Positions 44,239 to 53,708 of a DNA stretch of 64,000 nucleotides are shown here, piece by piece. Within the stretch, counting starts at the first letter, position 1, and every line of letters starts with the position of its first letter. The stretch is from Bacteroidota bacterium (lineage in GTDB: Bacteria; Bacteroidota; Bacteroidia; Bacteroidales; ML635J-15): contig JAKQEK010000362.1 in the NCBI GenBank assembly GCA_029558535.1, positions 1 through 64,000 on the forward strand, given 5' to 3'. The notes beneath the pieces were generated by a model. That model had not been told where the DNA came from, did not search any database, and was given only the letters and a program-made list of their open reading frames with translations. The position numbers and the translations under genes were made by a program.

Positions 44239-45504
44239 ATGAACAACACAAAACCAGAAATAGGACTATTAAGATTTACCACCGCAGGGTCGGTTGATGA
44301 TGGAAAAAGCACTCTAATTGGTCGCTTGCTATACGACAGTAAATCAATTTTTGAAGATCAACTCAAAAGTATTACTGAAACATCAAAGCGTCGAGGTAAT
44401 GATGAAGTTGATTTATCTTTACTTACAGATGGTCTTCGCGCCGAACGTGAACAAGGAATTACAATTGACGTAGCATACAGATATTTTTCTACTCCAAACC
44501 GGAAATTCATTATTGCTGATACTCCGGGACATATTCAGTACACCAGAAACATGGTAACCGGTGCTTCAACTGCAGATGTTGCAGTTATTCTCGTTGATGC
44601 ACGTAACGGAGTAATCGAACAAACTATAAGACACACATTTATAGCTAGTCTGCTCAATTTAAAACATATCATTTTCTGTGTAAACAAAATGGATTTAATA
44701 AATTTTAGTCAGGAAAAATTTCTGCAAATCGAGACAGAAATAAAATTACTGGCTAAAAAAGTTGGAGCAAACAATATTCATATTATTCCTATCAGTGCAA
44801 AATTTGGGGATAATGTAGTAGATAAATCAAATACGCTAAGTTGGTTCGAGGGAGAAACTTTGCTTCAATTGTTAGAAACTATTAGAATTGCTGATGATTA
44901 TTCGGATAAATGTGCAAGATTTCCTGTTCAGTACGTTATTCGTCCCCATGACGATAAATATCACGATTACCGTGGTTATGCCGGAAGATTATCGGGAGGA
45001 AAAATGTACCCCGGTGAGCTTGTAACAATTTTACCCTCGATGCTGGTTTCAAGAATTAAGAGTATTGATGTTTTTGAAAAAAGTTTACCTGAGGCTAAAT
45101 CAGGTGATTCGGTAACGATTGTTTTAGAAGATGACATTGATGTATCTCGCGGGAATATGATTGTTCCTTCCGAGAACATTCCACAAGTTACAAAGGATCT
45201 AGAAATTATGATGTGCTGGTTTAACGAAAAACCGCTAATGATAAGGGGAAAATACGTTTTGCGTCACTCATCCAGCGAAGTCAAATGTATGGTTATGGCT
45301 GTAAATCATAAAATCAACATAAATACTTTGGAGCCTGATTACAAAGACCAGAATGTTAAGATGAACGATATTGCAAACATTACAATTAAAACGACCGCCC
45401 CAATTTTCATTGACGACTACAAAAAAAACCAGGTTTCAGGCAGCCTTATACTAGTTGATGAAGCTACAAACGAAACTGTTGGAGCGGGGATGGTTGTAAA
45501 ATGA
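44239..45504 (+). CDS. cysN: Sulfate adenylyltransferase subunit 1 (GTPase)
   Basis: A 421-residue EF-Tu-like GTPase that drives APS formation by CysD. G1 GSVDDGKSTL (17-26), G2 within EREQGITIDVAYRYF, G3 ADTPGHIQYTRNM and G4 VNKMD are intact, followed by two beta-barrel domains. There is no C-terminal CysC kinase domain, which fits the use of APS reductase. A 41-base inverted repeat arm ends just before its ATG. A promoter for the next gene overlaps its last codons. Confidence 0.95.
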   Translation: MNNTKPEIGLLRFTTAGSVDDGKSTLIGRLLYDSKSIFEDQLKSITETSKRRGNDEVDLSLLTDGLRAEREQGITIDVAYRYFSTPNRKFIIADTPGHIQYTRNMVTGASTADVAVILVDARNGVIEQTIRHTFIASLLNLKHIIFCVNKMDLINFSQEKFLQIETEIKLLAKKVGANNIHIIPISAKFGDNVVDKSNTLSWFEGETLLQLLETIRIADDYSDKCARFPVQYVIRPHDDKYHDYRGYAGRLSGGKMYPGELVTILPSMLVSRIKSIDVFEKSLPEAKSGDSVTIVLEDDIDVSRGNMIVPSENIPQVTKDLEIMMCWFNEKPLMIRGKYVLRHSSSEVKCMVMAVNHKININTLEPDYKDQNVKMNDIANITIKTTAPIFIDDYKKNQVSGSLILVDEATNETVGAGMVVK

Positions 45505-45523
45505 TAAGAGTTTTTTATTTTTG
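45494..45523 (+). promoter_or_regulatory. Promoter (TTG-N19-TATTTTTG) for the HD-domain gene
   Basis: TTG at 45494-45496 lies 19 bases before TATTTTTG at 45516-45523. It overlaps the end of cysN, and the ATG at 45538 is 14 bases beyond. Confidence 0.7.
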
Positions 45524-45537
45524 CAAAAACAATTTGT

Positions 45538-46092
45538 ATGGATAAAGAATCTGCCTTAAAGCTTCTCGAAAAACACGTCAAAAATCCTCGTATGATTGCT
45601 CATTGCATTGCTTCAGAACTCATAATGAGGAAGTTGGCACAACATTTCGGAGAAAATGAAGAAGAATGGGGACTGGCAGGATTGCTACATGACATTGATG
45701 TCGAAATTACCGAAGGAAACCCAAAAACTCACGGACAACAGTGTATTCCAATTTTACTAGAAGCAGGTATTCCTGAAAATGTAATTGAGGCAATTTCGCT
45801 GCATAACGAAGAATCTGCACCTGTTCCCAGAACCACAATTTTCCATTATGCACTTTCCGCAGGAGAAACTCTTAGCGGAATGATTTTCGCTACTGCCCTT
45901 GTTTATCCTGACAAAAAAATATCTTCGGTAAAAGTAAAATCCGTTACTAAAAGAATGAAAGACAAAAGATTCGCAGCCTCTGTTAAACGTGAAAATATTC
46001 TTGAATGCGAAAAAATCGGACTTCAACTTGACGAATTTGTTGGACTATGTCTGGCAGCGTTAATTGAAAAAGAAAATGATTTGTTATTTTAA
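45538..46092 (+). CDS. HD-domain (HDIG) phosphohydrolase
   Basis: A 184-residue metal-dependent phosphohydrolase of the HDIG type. The metal ligands are visible as His20-region (MIAHCIASE), HDID (GLLHDIDVEI, about residue 50) and later His (SLHNEES, about residue 87). The C-terminal region (AASVKRENILECEKIGLQL) is family-conserved. The substrate is unknown; relatives hydrolyse nucleotides. It has its own promoter and is not part of the cys operon despite following it by 33 bases. Confidence 0.82.
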   Translation: MDKESALKLLEKHVKNPRMIAHCIASELIMRKLAQHFGENEEEWGLAGLLHDIDVEITEGNPKTHGQQCIPILLEAGIPENVIEAISLHNEESAPVPRTTIFHYALSAGETLSGMIFATALVYPDKKISSVKVKSVTKRMKDKRFAASVKRENILECEKIGLQLDEFVGLCLAALIEKENDLLF

Positions 46093-46158
46093 ATAAATAT
46101 CAACATTTATCAAATATTCTTTCCATTATCAAAAATAGTTTATAAGTTTACAAGCCAT

Positions 46159-46166
46159 TAAATTTG
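46159..46166 (+). promoter_or_regulatory. -7 element (TAAATTTG) for the ion-channel gene
   Basis: TAAATTTG lies 10 bases before the ATG at 46177. No -33 TTG at standard spacing. Confidence 0.45.
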
Positions 46167-46176
46167 AAATAAGATT

Positions 46177-48078
46177 ATGAGAAAAAAGATTACACTAATG
46201 GACAGATTCAGGTATCGCTTCGACAACATAATGAGTCGTGGCACGGGAGCTATGATTGGATTTCTTGGAATTTTATCTTTGCTTATTATTGTTAGCGCGG
46301 GACTTATTTTTTGGGGTTTAGCAATCACACCTGATGAAACGGAACCTATGAGTTTTGCAGAAGGTTTATGGCAAGGATTAATGCGTACAATGGATCCCGG
46401 AACTGTAGCAGGAGATTCGGGATGGACTTTCAGATTCATTGCTATTTTAATTACTCTCGGTGGAATATTTATTTTGTCAACTTTAATTGGTATCTTGAGT
46501 TCAGGCATTGAAACGAAATTGGAACAACTACGAAAAGGAAAAAGTTTTGTAATAGAAAAAGATCATACGTTAATACTAGGATGGAGCACAAAAGTTTACA
46601 CTATCATTTCTGAGCTAATAGTTGCAGGAGAAAACCAAAAATCTCCACGTCTTGTAATTCTGTCCGAAAAAGATAAAGTAGAGATGGAAGATGAAATTAG
46701 AGAAAGAATCCCCTGCATGAAAAACATGAAAGTTATTTGCAGAACCGGTTCTCCATCAGATTTAACCAGCTTAGCGATTGTCAATCCACATCAAGCCAAA
46801 TCTATAATAATTTTATCGCCCGAAGAAGGAGATCCTGATGCCCAAGCAATAAAGACAATTTTAGCAATTACTAATAATCCTGACAGAAGAAAGAACCCTT
46901 ATCATATTATAGCAGAAATTAAAAATTTCAAAAACATGGAGGTGGCTAAAATGGTAGGCAAAGATGAAGTAGAGCTAATTCTTGCTGACGATATTTTTGC
47001 CCGAATAATGGTACAAACAAGTCGCCAAAGTGGTTTGAGCATTGTTTATCAGGAATTGATGGATTTTGACGGTGACGAAATTTATTTTAATGAAGAGCCT
47101 AAACTGGTTGGAAAAACATTTGCAGAATCTTTGTTTGCTTACGATAAATCAGCTGTAATGGGGATTCAGTATAAAAATGGACATTGTCAGGTTAATCCGC
47201 CAATGGATTATATTTTACAAGAAGGTGATAAAATTATTGCTATTACCGAAGATGATGACACTCTAGTCATTTCTGAAAAAAAGAATTCCTTAATTTCAGA
47301 AGAAAACATAGTAAATAAAGTGGAGTCTAAAAAAGGACCTGAAAGAACACTGATTCTAGGCTGGAATAACCGTGGACCCATACTTATTAGAGAATTAGAC
47401 CAATATGTTGAAAAAGGATCATATATAAAAATAGTTTCGGATTATGATTTAGATATTGATGAAATTGAAACCTTGAATTCTACATTAACAAACATAAGTT
47501 TTGATTTTGTTAAAGCCGAAACTACATCAAAAGAAATAATTGACAATCTTGATGTTACATCATTCGACAATGTTCAGGTTTTATGCTATAACGATAGGTT
47601 ACCTCAACAAGAAGCAGATGCAATAACATTAATTATTTTACTTCATTTAAGAAGAATATCTGCTGAAAAAAATACTGAAATCAAAATTGTAAGCGAAATG
47701 CTTGATATAAGAAACAGAGATTTAGCTTCGGTAACAAAAGTAAATGATTTCATTGTAAGTGATAAAATAATTAGTTTAATGATGAGCCAGATTTCGGAGA
47801 ATAAGAATCTGATGAGAGTATTCGAAGATCTATTAAGATCTGAAGGCAGTGAAATATATCTGAAACCTGCAGAAAATTATGTGAAGCTTAATTCTGAAAT
47901 TGATTTCTATACTATCTTGGAATCAGCAAAAAGAAAAAAGGAAATCGCAATCGGTTATAAAATTGCAGAATTTGTTGGAGACAACAGTCAATCTTTTGGA
48001 GTGGTTGTTAATCCTGACAAAACTAAAATGCTAAACTTTAAACCAGATGATAAAATTATTGTTTTAGCCGAAGATTAA
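46177..48078 (+). CDS. CASTOR/POLLUX/SYM8-like ion channel
   Basis: A 633-residue channel subunit. Two membrane helices (about 25-50 and 85-112) flank a pore segment with TMDPGTVAGDSGW, the filter pattern of the CASTOR/POLLUX family. Two large cytosolic RCK-like, NAD-binding domains follow: the first opens HTLILGWSTKVYTIISEL, the second RTLILGWNNRGPILIREL. In plants, such channels are nuclear cation channels, and bacterial members gate monovalent or divalent cations by ligand. Bacterial roles are little known. It is followed after 4 bases by a small PH-like protein. Confidence 0.86.
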   Translation: MRKKITLMDRFRYRFDNIMSRGTGAMIGFLGILSLLIIVSAGLIFWGLAITPDETEPMSFAEGLWQGLMRTMDPGTVAGDSGWTFRFIAILITLGGIFILSTLIGILSSGIETKLEQLRKGKSFVIEKDHTLILGWSTKVYTIISELIVAGENQKSPRLVILSEKDKVEMEDEIRERIPCMKNMKVICRTGSPSDLTSLAIVNPHQAKSIIILSPEEGDPDAQAIKTILAITNNPDRRKNPYHIIAEIKNFKNMEVAKMVGKDEVELILADDIFARIMVQTSRQSGLSIVYQELMDFDGDEIYFNEEPKLVGKTFAESLFAYDKSAVMGIQYKNGHCQVNPPMDYILQEGDKIIAITEDDDTLVISEKKNSLISEENIVNKVESKKGPERTLILGWNNRGPILIRELDQYVEKGSYIKIVSDYDLDIDEIETLNSTLTNISFDFVKAETTSKEIIDNLDVTSFDNVQVLCYNDRLPQQEADAITLIILLHLRRISAEKNTEIKIVSEMLDIRNRDLASVTKVNDFIVSDKIISLMMSQISENKNLMRVFEDLLRSEGSEIYLKPAENYVKLNSEIDFYTILESAKRKKEIAIGYKIAEFVGDNSQSFGVVVNPDKTKMLNFKPDDKIIVLAED

Positions 48079-48082
48079 TAAT

Positions 48083-48433
48083 ATGACAGATATAGAAAAA
48101 GTACTTAAACAAGATAATGTAACTTATCTTAAATCGAAACGAATAAGTAAAAATGCTACTTTGTATATTACTGATGAAGAATTGGTTATTGAATCTGAAG
48201 CTACTATGATTAAAGGTATGAATCTCTTAAATTCGGCTTTAAAATCTAGTTTTTTAAAAACAAATAAGAAAATAGTTATTCCAATCAACAGTATAAAATC
48301 TGTAAAATACAATCCTCAAGAAAACACAATCGAATTTGTAGATTTAAAAAATAAGGATTTCTGCATAGAATTTAAAAAAACAGAAGACTGGATTGCAATG
48401 ATAAACAGCAAAATAAGGATAATAAACAATTAA
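48083..48433 (+). CDS. Small PH-like protein, partner of the ion channel
   Basis: A 116-residue soluble protein that I do not recognise. The pattern of about seven beta-strands (ATLYITDEELVIESEA, NKKIVIPINSIKSVKY, NTIEFVDLKNKDFCIEF) followed by a C-terminal helix (TEDWIAMINSKIRII) resembles a PH or GRAM-like domain, which binds lipids or proteins. It starts 4 bases after the channel gene, so the two are co-translated. Confidence 0.6.
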   Translation: MTDIEKVLKQDNVTYLKSKRISKNATLYITDEELVIESEATMIKGMNLLNSALKSSFLKTNKKIVIPINSIKSVKYNPQENTIEFVDLKNKDFCIEFKKTEDWIAMINSKIRIINN

Positions 48434-48486
48434 CATCATTTTACATAATCAGTACATTTTCAAAGGTTTAGTAATAATATAAAAAC

Positions 48487-49887
48487 ATGGAAATTCAATT
48501 CATTGGAGCGGCTCACGAAGTTACCGGGAGCAAACATTTAATAACTACCGAATCGGGCAAAAAAATCTTGCTTGATTGTGGCATGTTTCAAGGAAAAGGT
48601 CAGGAAACTGACGAAATGAATAGAAATTTGGGTTTTGAACCCAGAGAAATTGATCATATAATTTTGTCACATGCACATATTGACCACTCAGGATTAATTC
48701 CCTATTTATTTACATTAGGATTTGAAGGCTCAGTTATTTGTACAGATGCTACACGAAATTTATGTTCTTTGATGCTACCCGATTCAGGCTTTATACAAGA
48801 ACATGATAATAAGTGGTACAACAAAAAACTTGCAAAAAAGGGGCTCCCTCCTATTAAGCCAATATATAATAGCGAAGATGCCGTAAAAGCAATGAAACTT
48901 TTTATTGGAGTATCTATTGACAGGAAATTTAAAATTGATGATAATATTACTGTAAAATTCACCAGCAGTGGTCACATGTTGGGCGGGGCTGTTGTAAATT
49001 TGAGTATCCGCGAAAACGGAAGAATAAAAAACATTGCTTATACCGGCGATATCGGAAGACCATATAATAGGATAATAAAACCACCTGCCCCATTTCCACA
49101 GGCTGACATATTAATAACCGAGAGTACTTATGGAGACAGAATTCACGATCCTAATCATGAATCAGAATATGCTTTGCTCGATATTGTCAAAGACACTTGC
49201 GTAAAAAAGGGCGGTAAACTTATAATTCCATCTTTTAGCGTCGGACGTACCCAAGAAATTGTTTATATATTAAACAATTGGTTTAATCAAGGCATACTTC
49301 CAAAAATTGATATTTATGTTGATAGCCCATTATCAGTAAATGTTACAGAAGTATTTAAACTTCATCCCGAATGTTATAATAAAGATGTTCTTGAAGTTAT
49401 GAAGACTGACTCTGACCCTTTTGGTTTTGAGCAATTACATTATATTAAAAACATAAATGAGTCGAAAAAACTCAACAAGACAAAAAAACCTTGTGTTATT
49501 ATTTCAGCATCAGGAATGGCAGAAGCCGGTCGTGTAAAGCACCATATTGCAAATAGTATTGACGATCCAAGAAACACAATTTTAATTGTTGGATACTGCG
49601 CCCCAACAACTCTGGGTGCCAGATTGCAACAAGGTGATGCAAGGATTTCTATCTTTGGACAAGAGCATTACATTAAAGCTGATATTAAAAGATTAGAATC
49701 ATTCAGTGGACACGGCGATTATACCGAAATGGCTGATTTTCTGGAATGTCAGGATAAAGAACTTTTACAAGGAATTTATCTGGTACATGGGGATCTTTCC
49801 AGTGCTGAACAATATAGAAAATATCTCTTGCAAAAAGGATTTAAAAACATCGAAATACCTGCTCCCTTAGAGCGAATCACAATATAA
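48487..49887 (+). CDS. Metallo-beta-lactamase/beta-CASP RNA nuclease (CPSF-like)
   Basis: A 466-residue RNA nuclease of the CPSF73/YSH1 group. The zinc-site motifs are SHAHIDHSG (about residue 57), SGHMLGG, TGDIG, and C-terminal HGDY and VHGDLS. The beta-CASP domain (about 205-380) includes FSVGRTQEIVYILN and SASGMAEAGRVKHH. These enzymes process or degrade RNA as endo- or exonucleases. The role in this organism is inferred. It stands between the channel pair and the ATP-grasp pair with its own spacing. Confidence 0.9.
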   Translation: MEIQFIGAAHEVTGSKHLITTESGKKILLDCGMFQGKGQETDEMNRNLGFEPREIDHIILSHAHIDHSGLIPYLFTLGFEGSVICTDATRNLCSLMLPDSGFIQEHDNKWYNKKLAKKGLPPIKPIYNSEDAVKAMKLFIGVSIDRKFKIDDNITVKFTSSGHMLGGAVVNLSIRENGRIKNIAYTGDIGRPYNRIIKPPAPFPQADILITESTYGDRIHDPNHESEYALLDIVKDTCVKKGGKLIIPSFSVGRTQEIVYILNNWFNQGILPKIDIYVDSPLSVNVTEVFKLHPECYNKDVLEVMKTDSDPFGFEQLHYIKNINESKKLNKTKKPCVIISASGMAEAGRVKHHIANSIDDPRNTILIVGYCAPTTLGARLQQGDARISIFGQEHYIKADIKRLESFSGHGDYTEMADFLECQDKELLQGIYLVHGDLSSAEQYRKYLLQKGFKNIEIPAPLERITI

Positions 49888-49963
49888 TTTCTCCGAATTA
49901 TATGAATTCAACATTATTATTATTGTAAAATAAAATACTAATTTCGCTTAATAAATTAATTAT

Positions 49964-51433
49964 ATGCGTAAGGTTTTAATTTTGCTTGACACCATAAACG
50001 AGTGGAAACCGTTTTATGAAACAAAAAGTGTCCTTACCGTTTCTGAATATTTAAAACATCCATATTTTGGCAATGAACTGAACTTGGTAATCAATCTAAG
50101 CAATAATTTTTCATATAATTCGGAAGGTTATTATTGCTCGTTACTTGCTCAGGCTAGAGGACATAAAGTGATCCCCGGTGTTGAAGTTTTAAATCGTTTA
50201 GAATCTGGCACAGGTGTAAGAATGGACAAGACCCTGCAAAAAATTTGTTATCAGTGGATACAAAAGAACAATATAACTACACCTAATTGGTCAATTAATA
50301 TTTATTTCGGCACATGCAAAGAAAAAGGCTTGGAAAAAATTGCCCGTTATATTTTTGAAAACTACCCAAGTCCTATGCTAAAAGTGTGTTTTAATACTAA
50401 CTACCGCAATCAACTTGAGTCAATTTCTTCACTATCCTTATCAGAACTAAATGATGAAGAGCAAAATTGTTTTGCAGAAGCTCTTGATAATTTCAATAAA
50501 AAAGTTTGGAGGATACCTAAATCTCCGAAATCATCAAGGTATAGTCTCGGCATTTTCCACAATCCCACGGAAGAATTTCCACCCAGCGACAAAAAAGCTT
50601 TAGGCAAATTTATGGATATCTCTAAAAAGATGAACATTCACACCGAGCTTATTACAGAAGATGACATAACTCGTCTGATGGAATTTGACGCTTTATTTAT
50701 TAGAGCTACAACATCTCTCAACCATATAACATTTCACTTGTCTCAAAAGGCAAAACTTGCCGACATGGTTGTAGTTGATGATCCTTTGTCAATAATTAGG
50801 TGTACCAATAAAGTTTTTTTGGCGGAATTGCTCTTAAGAGAAAAAATTCCTGCTCCGAGATACAGATTGATTTTTAAGTCAAATATCAACACTTTTGACG
50901 AGATATGTCAATATTTAGGAAATCCGTTCGTATTGAAAATTCCTGACGGATCTTTTTCTCATGGAATTAAAAAAATAAATAATCAGACCGAGTTAGATAC
51001 TACTATGTCTGATTTATTTGAAAAATCAGATATACTACTTGCACAAGAATATATACCGACAGATTTCGACTGGCGTATAGGAATTCTTAACGGAGAACCA
51101 CTATTTGCATGTAAGTATTTCATGGCAAAAGGTCATTGGCAAATATATCGTCATTCGGATAATGGTAAATCCAGCTGTGGTAATTTCGAAACTGTACCGA
51201 TATATCAAGTCCCTAAAAATGTTTTAAAAACGGCAATTAAAGCGACATCATACATAGGAAAAGGACTGTATGGTGTAGATATTAAATTGATTAACAATAA
51301 AGCATACGTGATTGAAATCAATGATAATCCAAACATAGATTACGGAGTTGAGGATGCCGTACTAGGTGACGAACTTTATTACAGAATTCTGAGTTTTTTC
51401 CTTAGAGAACTCGAACTCAAACATATAAAGTAA
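49964..51433 (+). CDS. RimK-like ATP-grasp ligase with RLAN N-terminal domain
   Basis: A 489-residue protein. Residues 1-260 are an N-terminal domain of the RLAN type (RimK-like ATP-grasp N-terminal; VLILLDTINEWKPFYETKSV, KWRIPKSPKSSRYSLGI-like region). Residues about 280-485 form the ATP-grasp: LLREKIPAPRYRLIF, PFVLKIPDGSFSHGIKKI, LLAQEYIPTDFDWRIGIL, and the metal-binding end VIEINDNPNI. ATP-grasp ligases join a carboxylate to an amine, as in RimK, which adds glutamate to ribosomal protein S6. The substrate is unknown. The GNAT gene starts 1 base after its stop. No target peptide was seen. Confidence 0.85.
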   Translation: MRKVLILLDTINEWKPFYETKSVLTVSEYLKHPYFGNELNLVINLSNNFSYNSEGYYCSLLAQARGHKVIPGVEVLNRLESGTGVRMDKTLQKICYQWIQKNNITTPNWSINIYFGTCKEKGLEKIARYIFENYPSPMLKVCFNTNYRNQLESISSLSLSELNDEEQNCFAEALDNFNKKVWRIPKSPKSSRYSLGIFHNPTEEFPPSDKKALGKFMDISKKMNIHTELITEDDITRLMEFDALFIRATTSLNHITFHLSQKAKLADMVVVDDPLSIIRCTNKVFLAELLLREKIPAPRYRLIFKSNINTFDEICQYLGNPFVLKIPDGSFSHGIKKINNQTELDTTMSDLFEKSDILLAQEYIPTDFDWRIGILNGEPLFACKYFMAKGHWQIYRHSDNGKSSCGNFETVPIYQVPKNVLKTAIKATSYIGKGLYGVDIKLINNKAYVIEINDNPNIDYGVEDAVLGDELYYRILSFFLRELELKHIK

Positions 51434-51434
51434 T

Positions 51435-51887
51435 ATGATTAGCCTAAAATCAGCAGAAAAAAAAGATATTAGAGAGATCCTCGAAATAGAAAACTCGAGT
51501 TTTTCTTCCGACAGGTTTTCAGAGTCACAGTTTATTTATTTGCTTTTTAAAGCTAAAGCAGAGTTTAAAGTAATTAAAATAAATGGTAGTGTAAGAGCTT
51601 ACCTTATTTTATTGTTTCGCAACAATTGTAAAGGTTTAAGAATATATTCAATAGCTGTACACACACAAGCAAGAGGATTAGGTTTAGCTTCAAAACTTTT
51701 AGAATTTACAGATAATTATGCCAATAAAAATAAATATACTCACATACATTTAGAAGTAAGGGCAGATAATGATTCGGCAATAAATCTATACCAAAAATCA
51801 GGCTTTAAGATTTCAGGCAAAAAAGATACATTTTACAAGGATGGTTCAGATGCAATTATAATGATAAAAAAGACCTCATCTACATAA
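51435..51887 (+). CDS. GNAT N-acyltransferase coupled to the ATP-grasp gene
   Basis: A 150-residue GNAT. The acetyl-CoA-binding motif A is seen at about residues 78-100 (IAVHTQARGLGLASKLL), and motif B at about 115-140 (NDSAINLYQKSGFKISGKK). It resembles RimI-type protein or amino-acid acetyltransferases. The start is 1 base after the ATP-grasp stop, so the two probably act in one pathway, for example modifying the same peptide or metabolite. The last 8 bases overlap the convergent argS gene. Confidence 0.82.
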   Translation: MISLKSAEKKDIREILEIENSSFSSDRFSESQFIYLLFKAKAEFKVIKINGSVRAYLILLFRNNCKGLRIYSIAVHTQARGLGLASKLLEFTDNYANKNKYTHIHLEVRADNDSAINLYQKSGFKISGKKDTFYKDGSDAIIMIKKTSST

Positions 51888-53664
51888 CTTCAGGAACATC
51901 TATTCCCAATAAATCCATGCAGTTTTTAATCACTTGGGCAACATTTCTTGACAGTAATAACCTCAACTGCATTATTTTGGAGTCTGTTTCTTTTAAAATA
52001 GAATATTCGTGATAATACTGGTTATATTCTTTAACTAGACTATAAACGTAATTAGCAATCATTCCCGGATCGAATTTCTGAGCAGCTTCAACCACAACAT
52101 CATTATATCTTGTCAAATATGAAATTAACTCTATTTCTTGATCAACCATATTTGTTTCAGCAGATACTTTACCGTTAAACTTAATTTTCATTTTTTCGGC
52201 ATTTCTCAAAACAGAACAAATTCGAGCATGAGTATATTGAATAAAAGGTCCGGTATTTCCGTTAAAATCTATCGATTCATTAGGATTAAACACCATTTGC
52301 TTTTTAGGATCAACTTTAAGAATATAATATTTTAAAGCTCCCAATGCAATAATCTTAATAATTCTTTGCTTTTCGTCTTCAGCAAGTTCATGGATTTTAC
52401 CATTTTCTTCTGATATTTTAGCAGCAGAATCTACCATTTCTGCAATTAAATCATCTGCATCAACAACAGTTCCTTCTCTCGATTTCATCTTACCTTCAGG
52501 TAATTCAACCATTCCATAAGATAAATGCTCTATCTTTTCTGCTCTTTCTTTATCAAAACAAGCAATTATATTTTTCAATACATTAAAGTGATAGTCCTGC
52601 TCATTACCCACGACATAAACCATTTTATCAGGATTAAAATCGTCAAATCTTTGCATTGCAGTACCAATATCTTGAGTCATATAGACAGTAGTCCCATCCT
52701 TTCTGAGAAGGATTTTTCTATCCATTCCCAAATCTGTCAAATCAATCCAAATCGAAGAGTCCGGATCTTTTACAAATTTCCCCTCACTTAGTCCTTTCAA
52801 AACAATATCTTTACCCAATAAATAAGTCTGAGATTCATAATACACTTTATCAAAACTAATGCTTAGACTATTGTATGTTTCTTCAAATCCTTCATAAACC
52901 CATGAATTCATCATATTCCATATCTGTAAGACTTTTTTATCTCCATTTTCCCACTTTTTCAACAATTCGTGAGCTTCAACAATTAGAGGAGCTTCTACTT
53001 TAGCCTCATCTTCAGTTTTACCTGATTTTATTAATTCGGAAATCTGACTTCTATATTTCTTTTCAAACAAAACATAAAAATCGCCGACAAACTTATCCCC
53101 TTTTAAACCGGAATCCTGCGGAGTCTTGTTCTTTCCCCATTTTATCCACGCTAACATAGATTTGCAAATATGGATGCCCCTATCGTTAATTAGATTTACT
53201 TTTATAACTTTAATTCCTGCTGCTTTGCAAATCCTGGAAACAGAATCTCCAAGTAAATTATTACGAATATGCCCTAGATGAAGAGGTTTATTGGTATTAG
53301 GCGATGAAAACTCAATAACCATTGTATGATTTTGAGAGTTTTGAGAAATCGGGTTCTGAATATCGTAATTCAATTGATTTAGTCTATTAATCCAATATTC
53401 AGGCGACATCCTGATATTTAGAAACCCTTTGATTATATTATAGGATGCAATATCTTCAAATTTTGACTTAATAAATACGCCCAAATCTTTTGCTGTGTCT
53501 TCAGGGCTTTTTTTACTGAATTTTGTAAAAGGATAAACTACAACCGTAAAATCGCCCTCTATACCTTCTCTTGTAATTTCAACCGGAACATTGATTTTTG
53601 TTGTATCAGTAGAATATATGGATGACAGTGCTTCTTTAATATATTTAACAATGCTTTTTTCCAT
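51880..53664 (-). CDS. argS: Arginyl-tRNA synthetase
   Basis: A 594-residue class I synthetase that charges tRNA-Arg. Residues 1-110 are the Add1/Arg-N domain. The HIGH-type motif is HLGH in SPNTNKPLHLGHIRNN (about residue 123). The DALR anticodon-binding region is at the C-terminus (about 460-590). Bacterial ArgS has no canonical KMSKS, and its LPEGKMKSREGT (about residue 387) is the equivalent. It overlaps the GNAT gene by 8 bases. Confidence 0.96.
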   Translation of the reverse strand: MEKSIVKYIKEALSSIYSTDTTKINVPVEITREGIEGDFTVVVYPFTKFSKKSPEDTAKDLGVFIKSKFEDIASYNIIKGFLNIRMSPEYWINRLNQLNYDIQNPISQNSQNHTMVIEFSSPNTNKPLHLGHIRNNLLGDSVSRICKAAGIKVIKVNLINDRGIHICKSMLAWIKWGKNKTPQDSGLKGDKFVGDFYVLFEKKYRSQISELIKSGKTEDEAKVEAPLIVEAHELLKKWENGDKKVLQIWNMMNSWVYEGFEETYNSLSISFDKVYYESQTYLLGKDIVLKGLSEGKFVKDPDSSIWIDLTDLGMDRKILLRKDGTTVYMTQDIGTAMQRFDDFNPDKMVYVVGNEQDYHFNVLKNIIACFDKERAEKIEHLSYGMVELPEGKMKSREGTVVDADDLIAEMVDSAAKISEENGKIHELAEDEKQRIIKIIALGALKYYILKVDPKKQMVFNPNESIDFNGNTGPFIQYTHARICSVLRNAEKMKIKFNGKVSAETNMVDQEIELISYLTRYNDVVVEAAQKFDPGMIANYVYSLVKEYNQYYHEYSILKETDSKIMQLRLLLSRNVAQVIKNCMDLLGIDVPEVM

Positions 53665-53679
53665 AATTATTTATTAGTA

Positions 53680-53687
53680 CAAAAATA
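53680..53687 (-). promoter_or_regulatory. -7 element (TATTTTTG) for argS
   Basis: CAAAAATA on the plus strand is TATTTTTG on the coding strand, 15 bases before the argS start. It suggests argS can be transcribed apart from nth. Confidence 0.5.
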
Positions 53688-53708
53688 CAATCTAGTAGTC
53701 AAAAAAAA

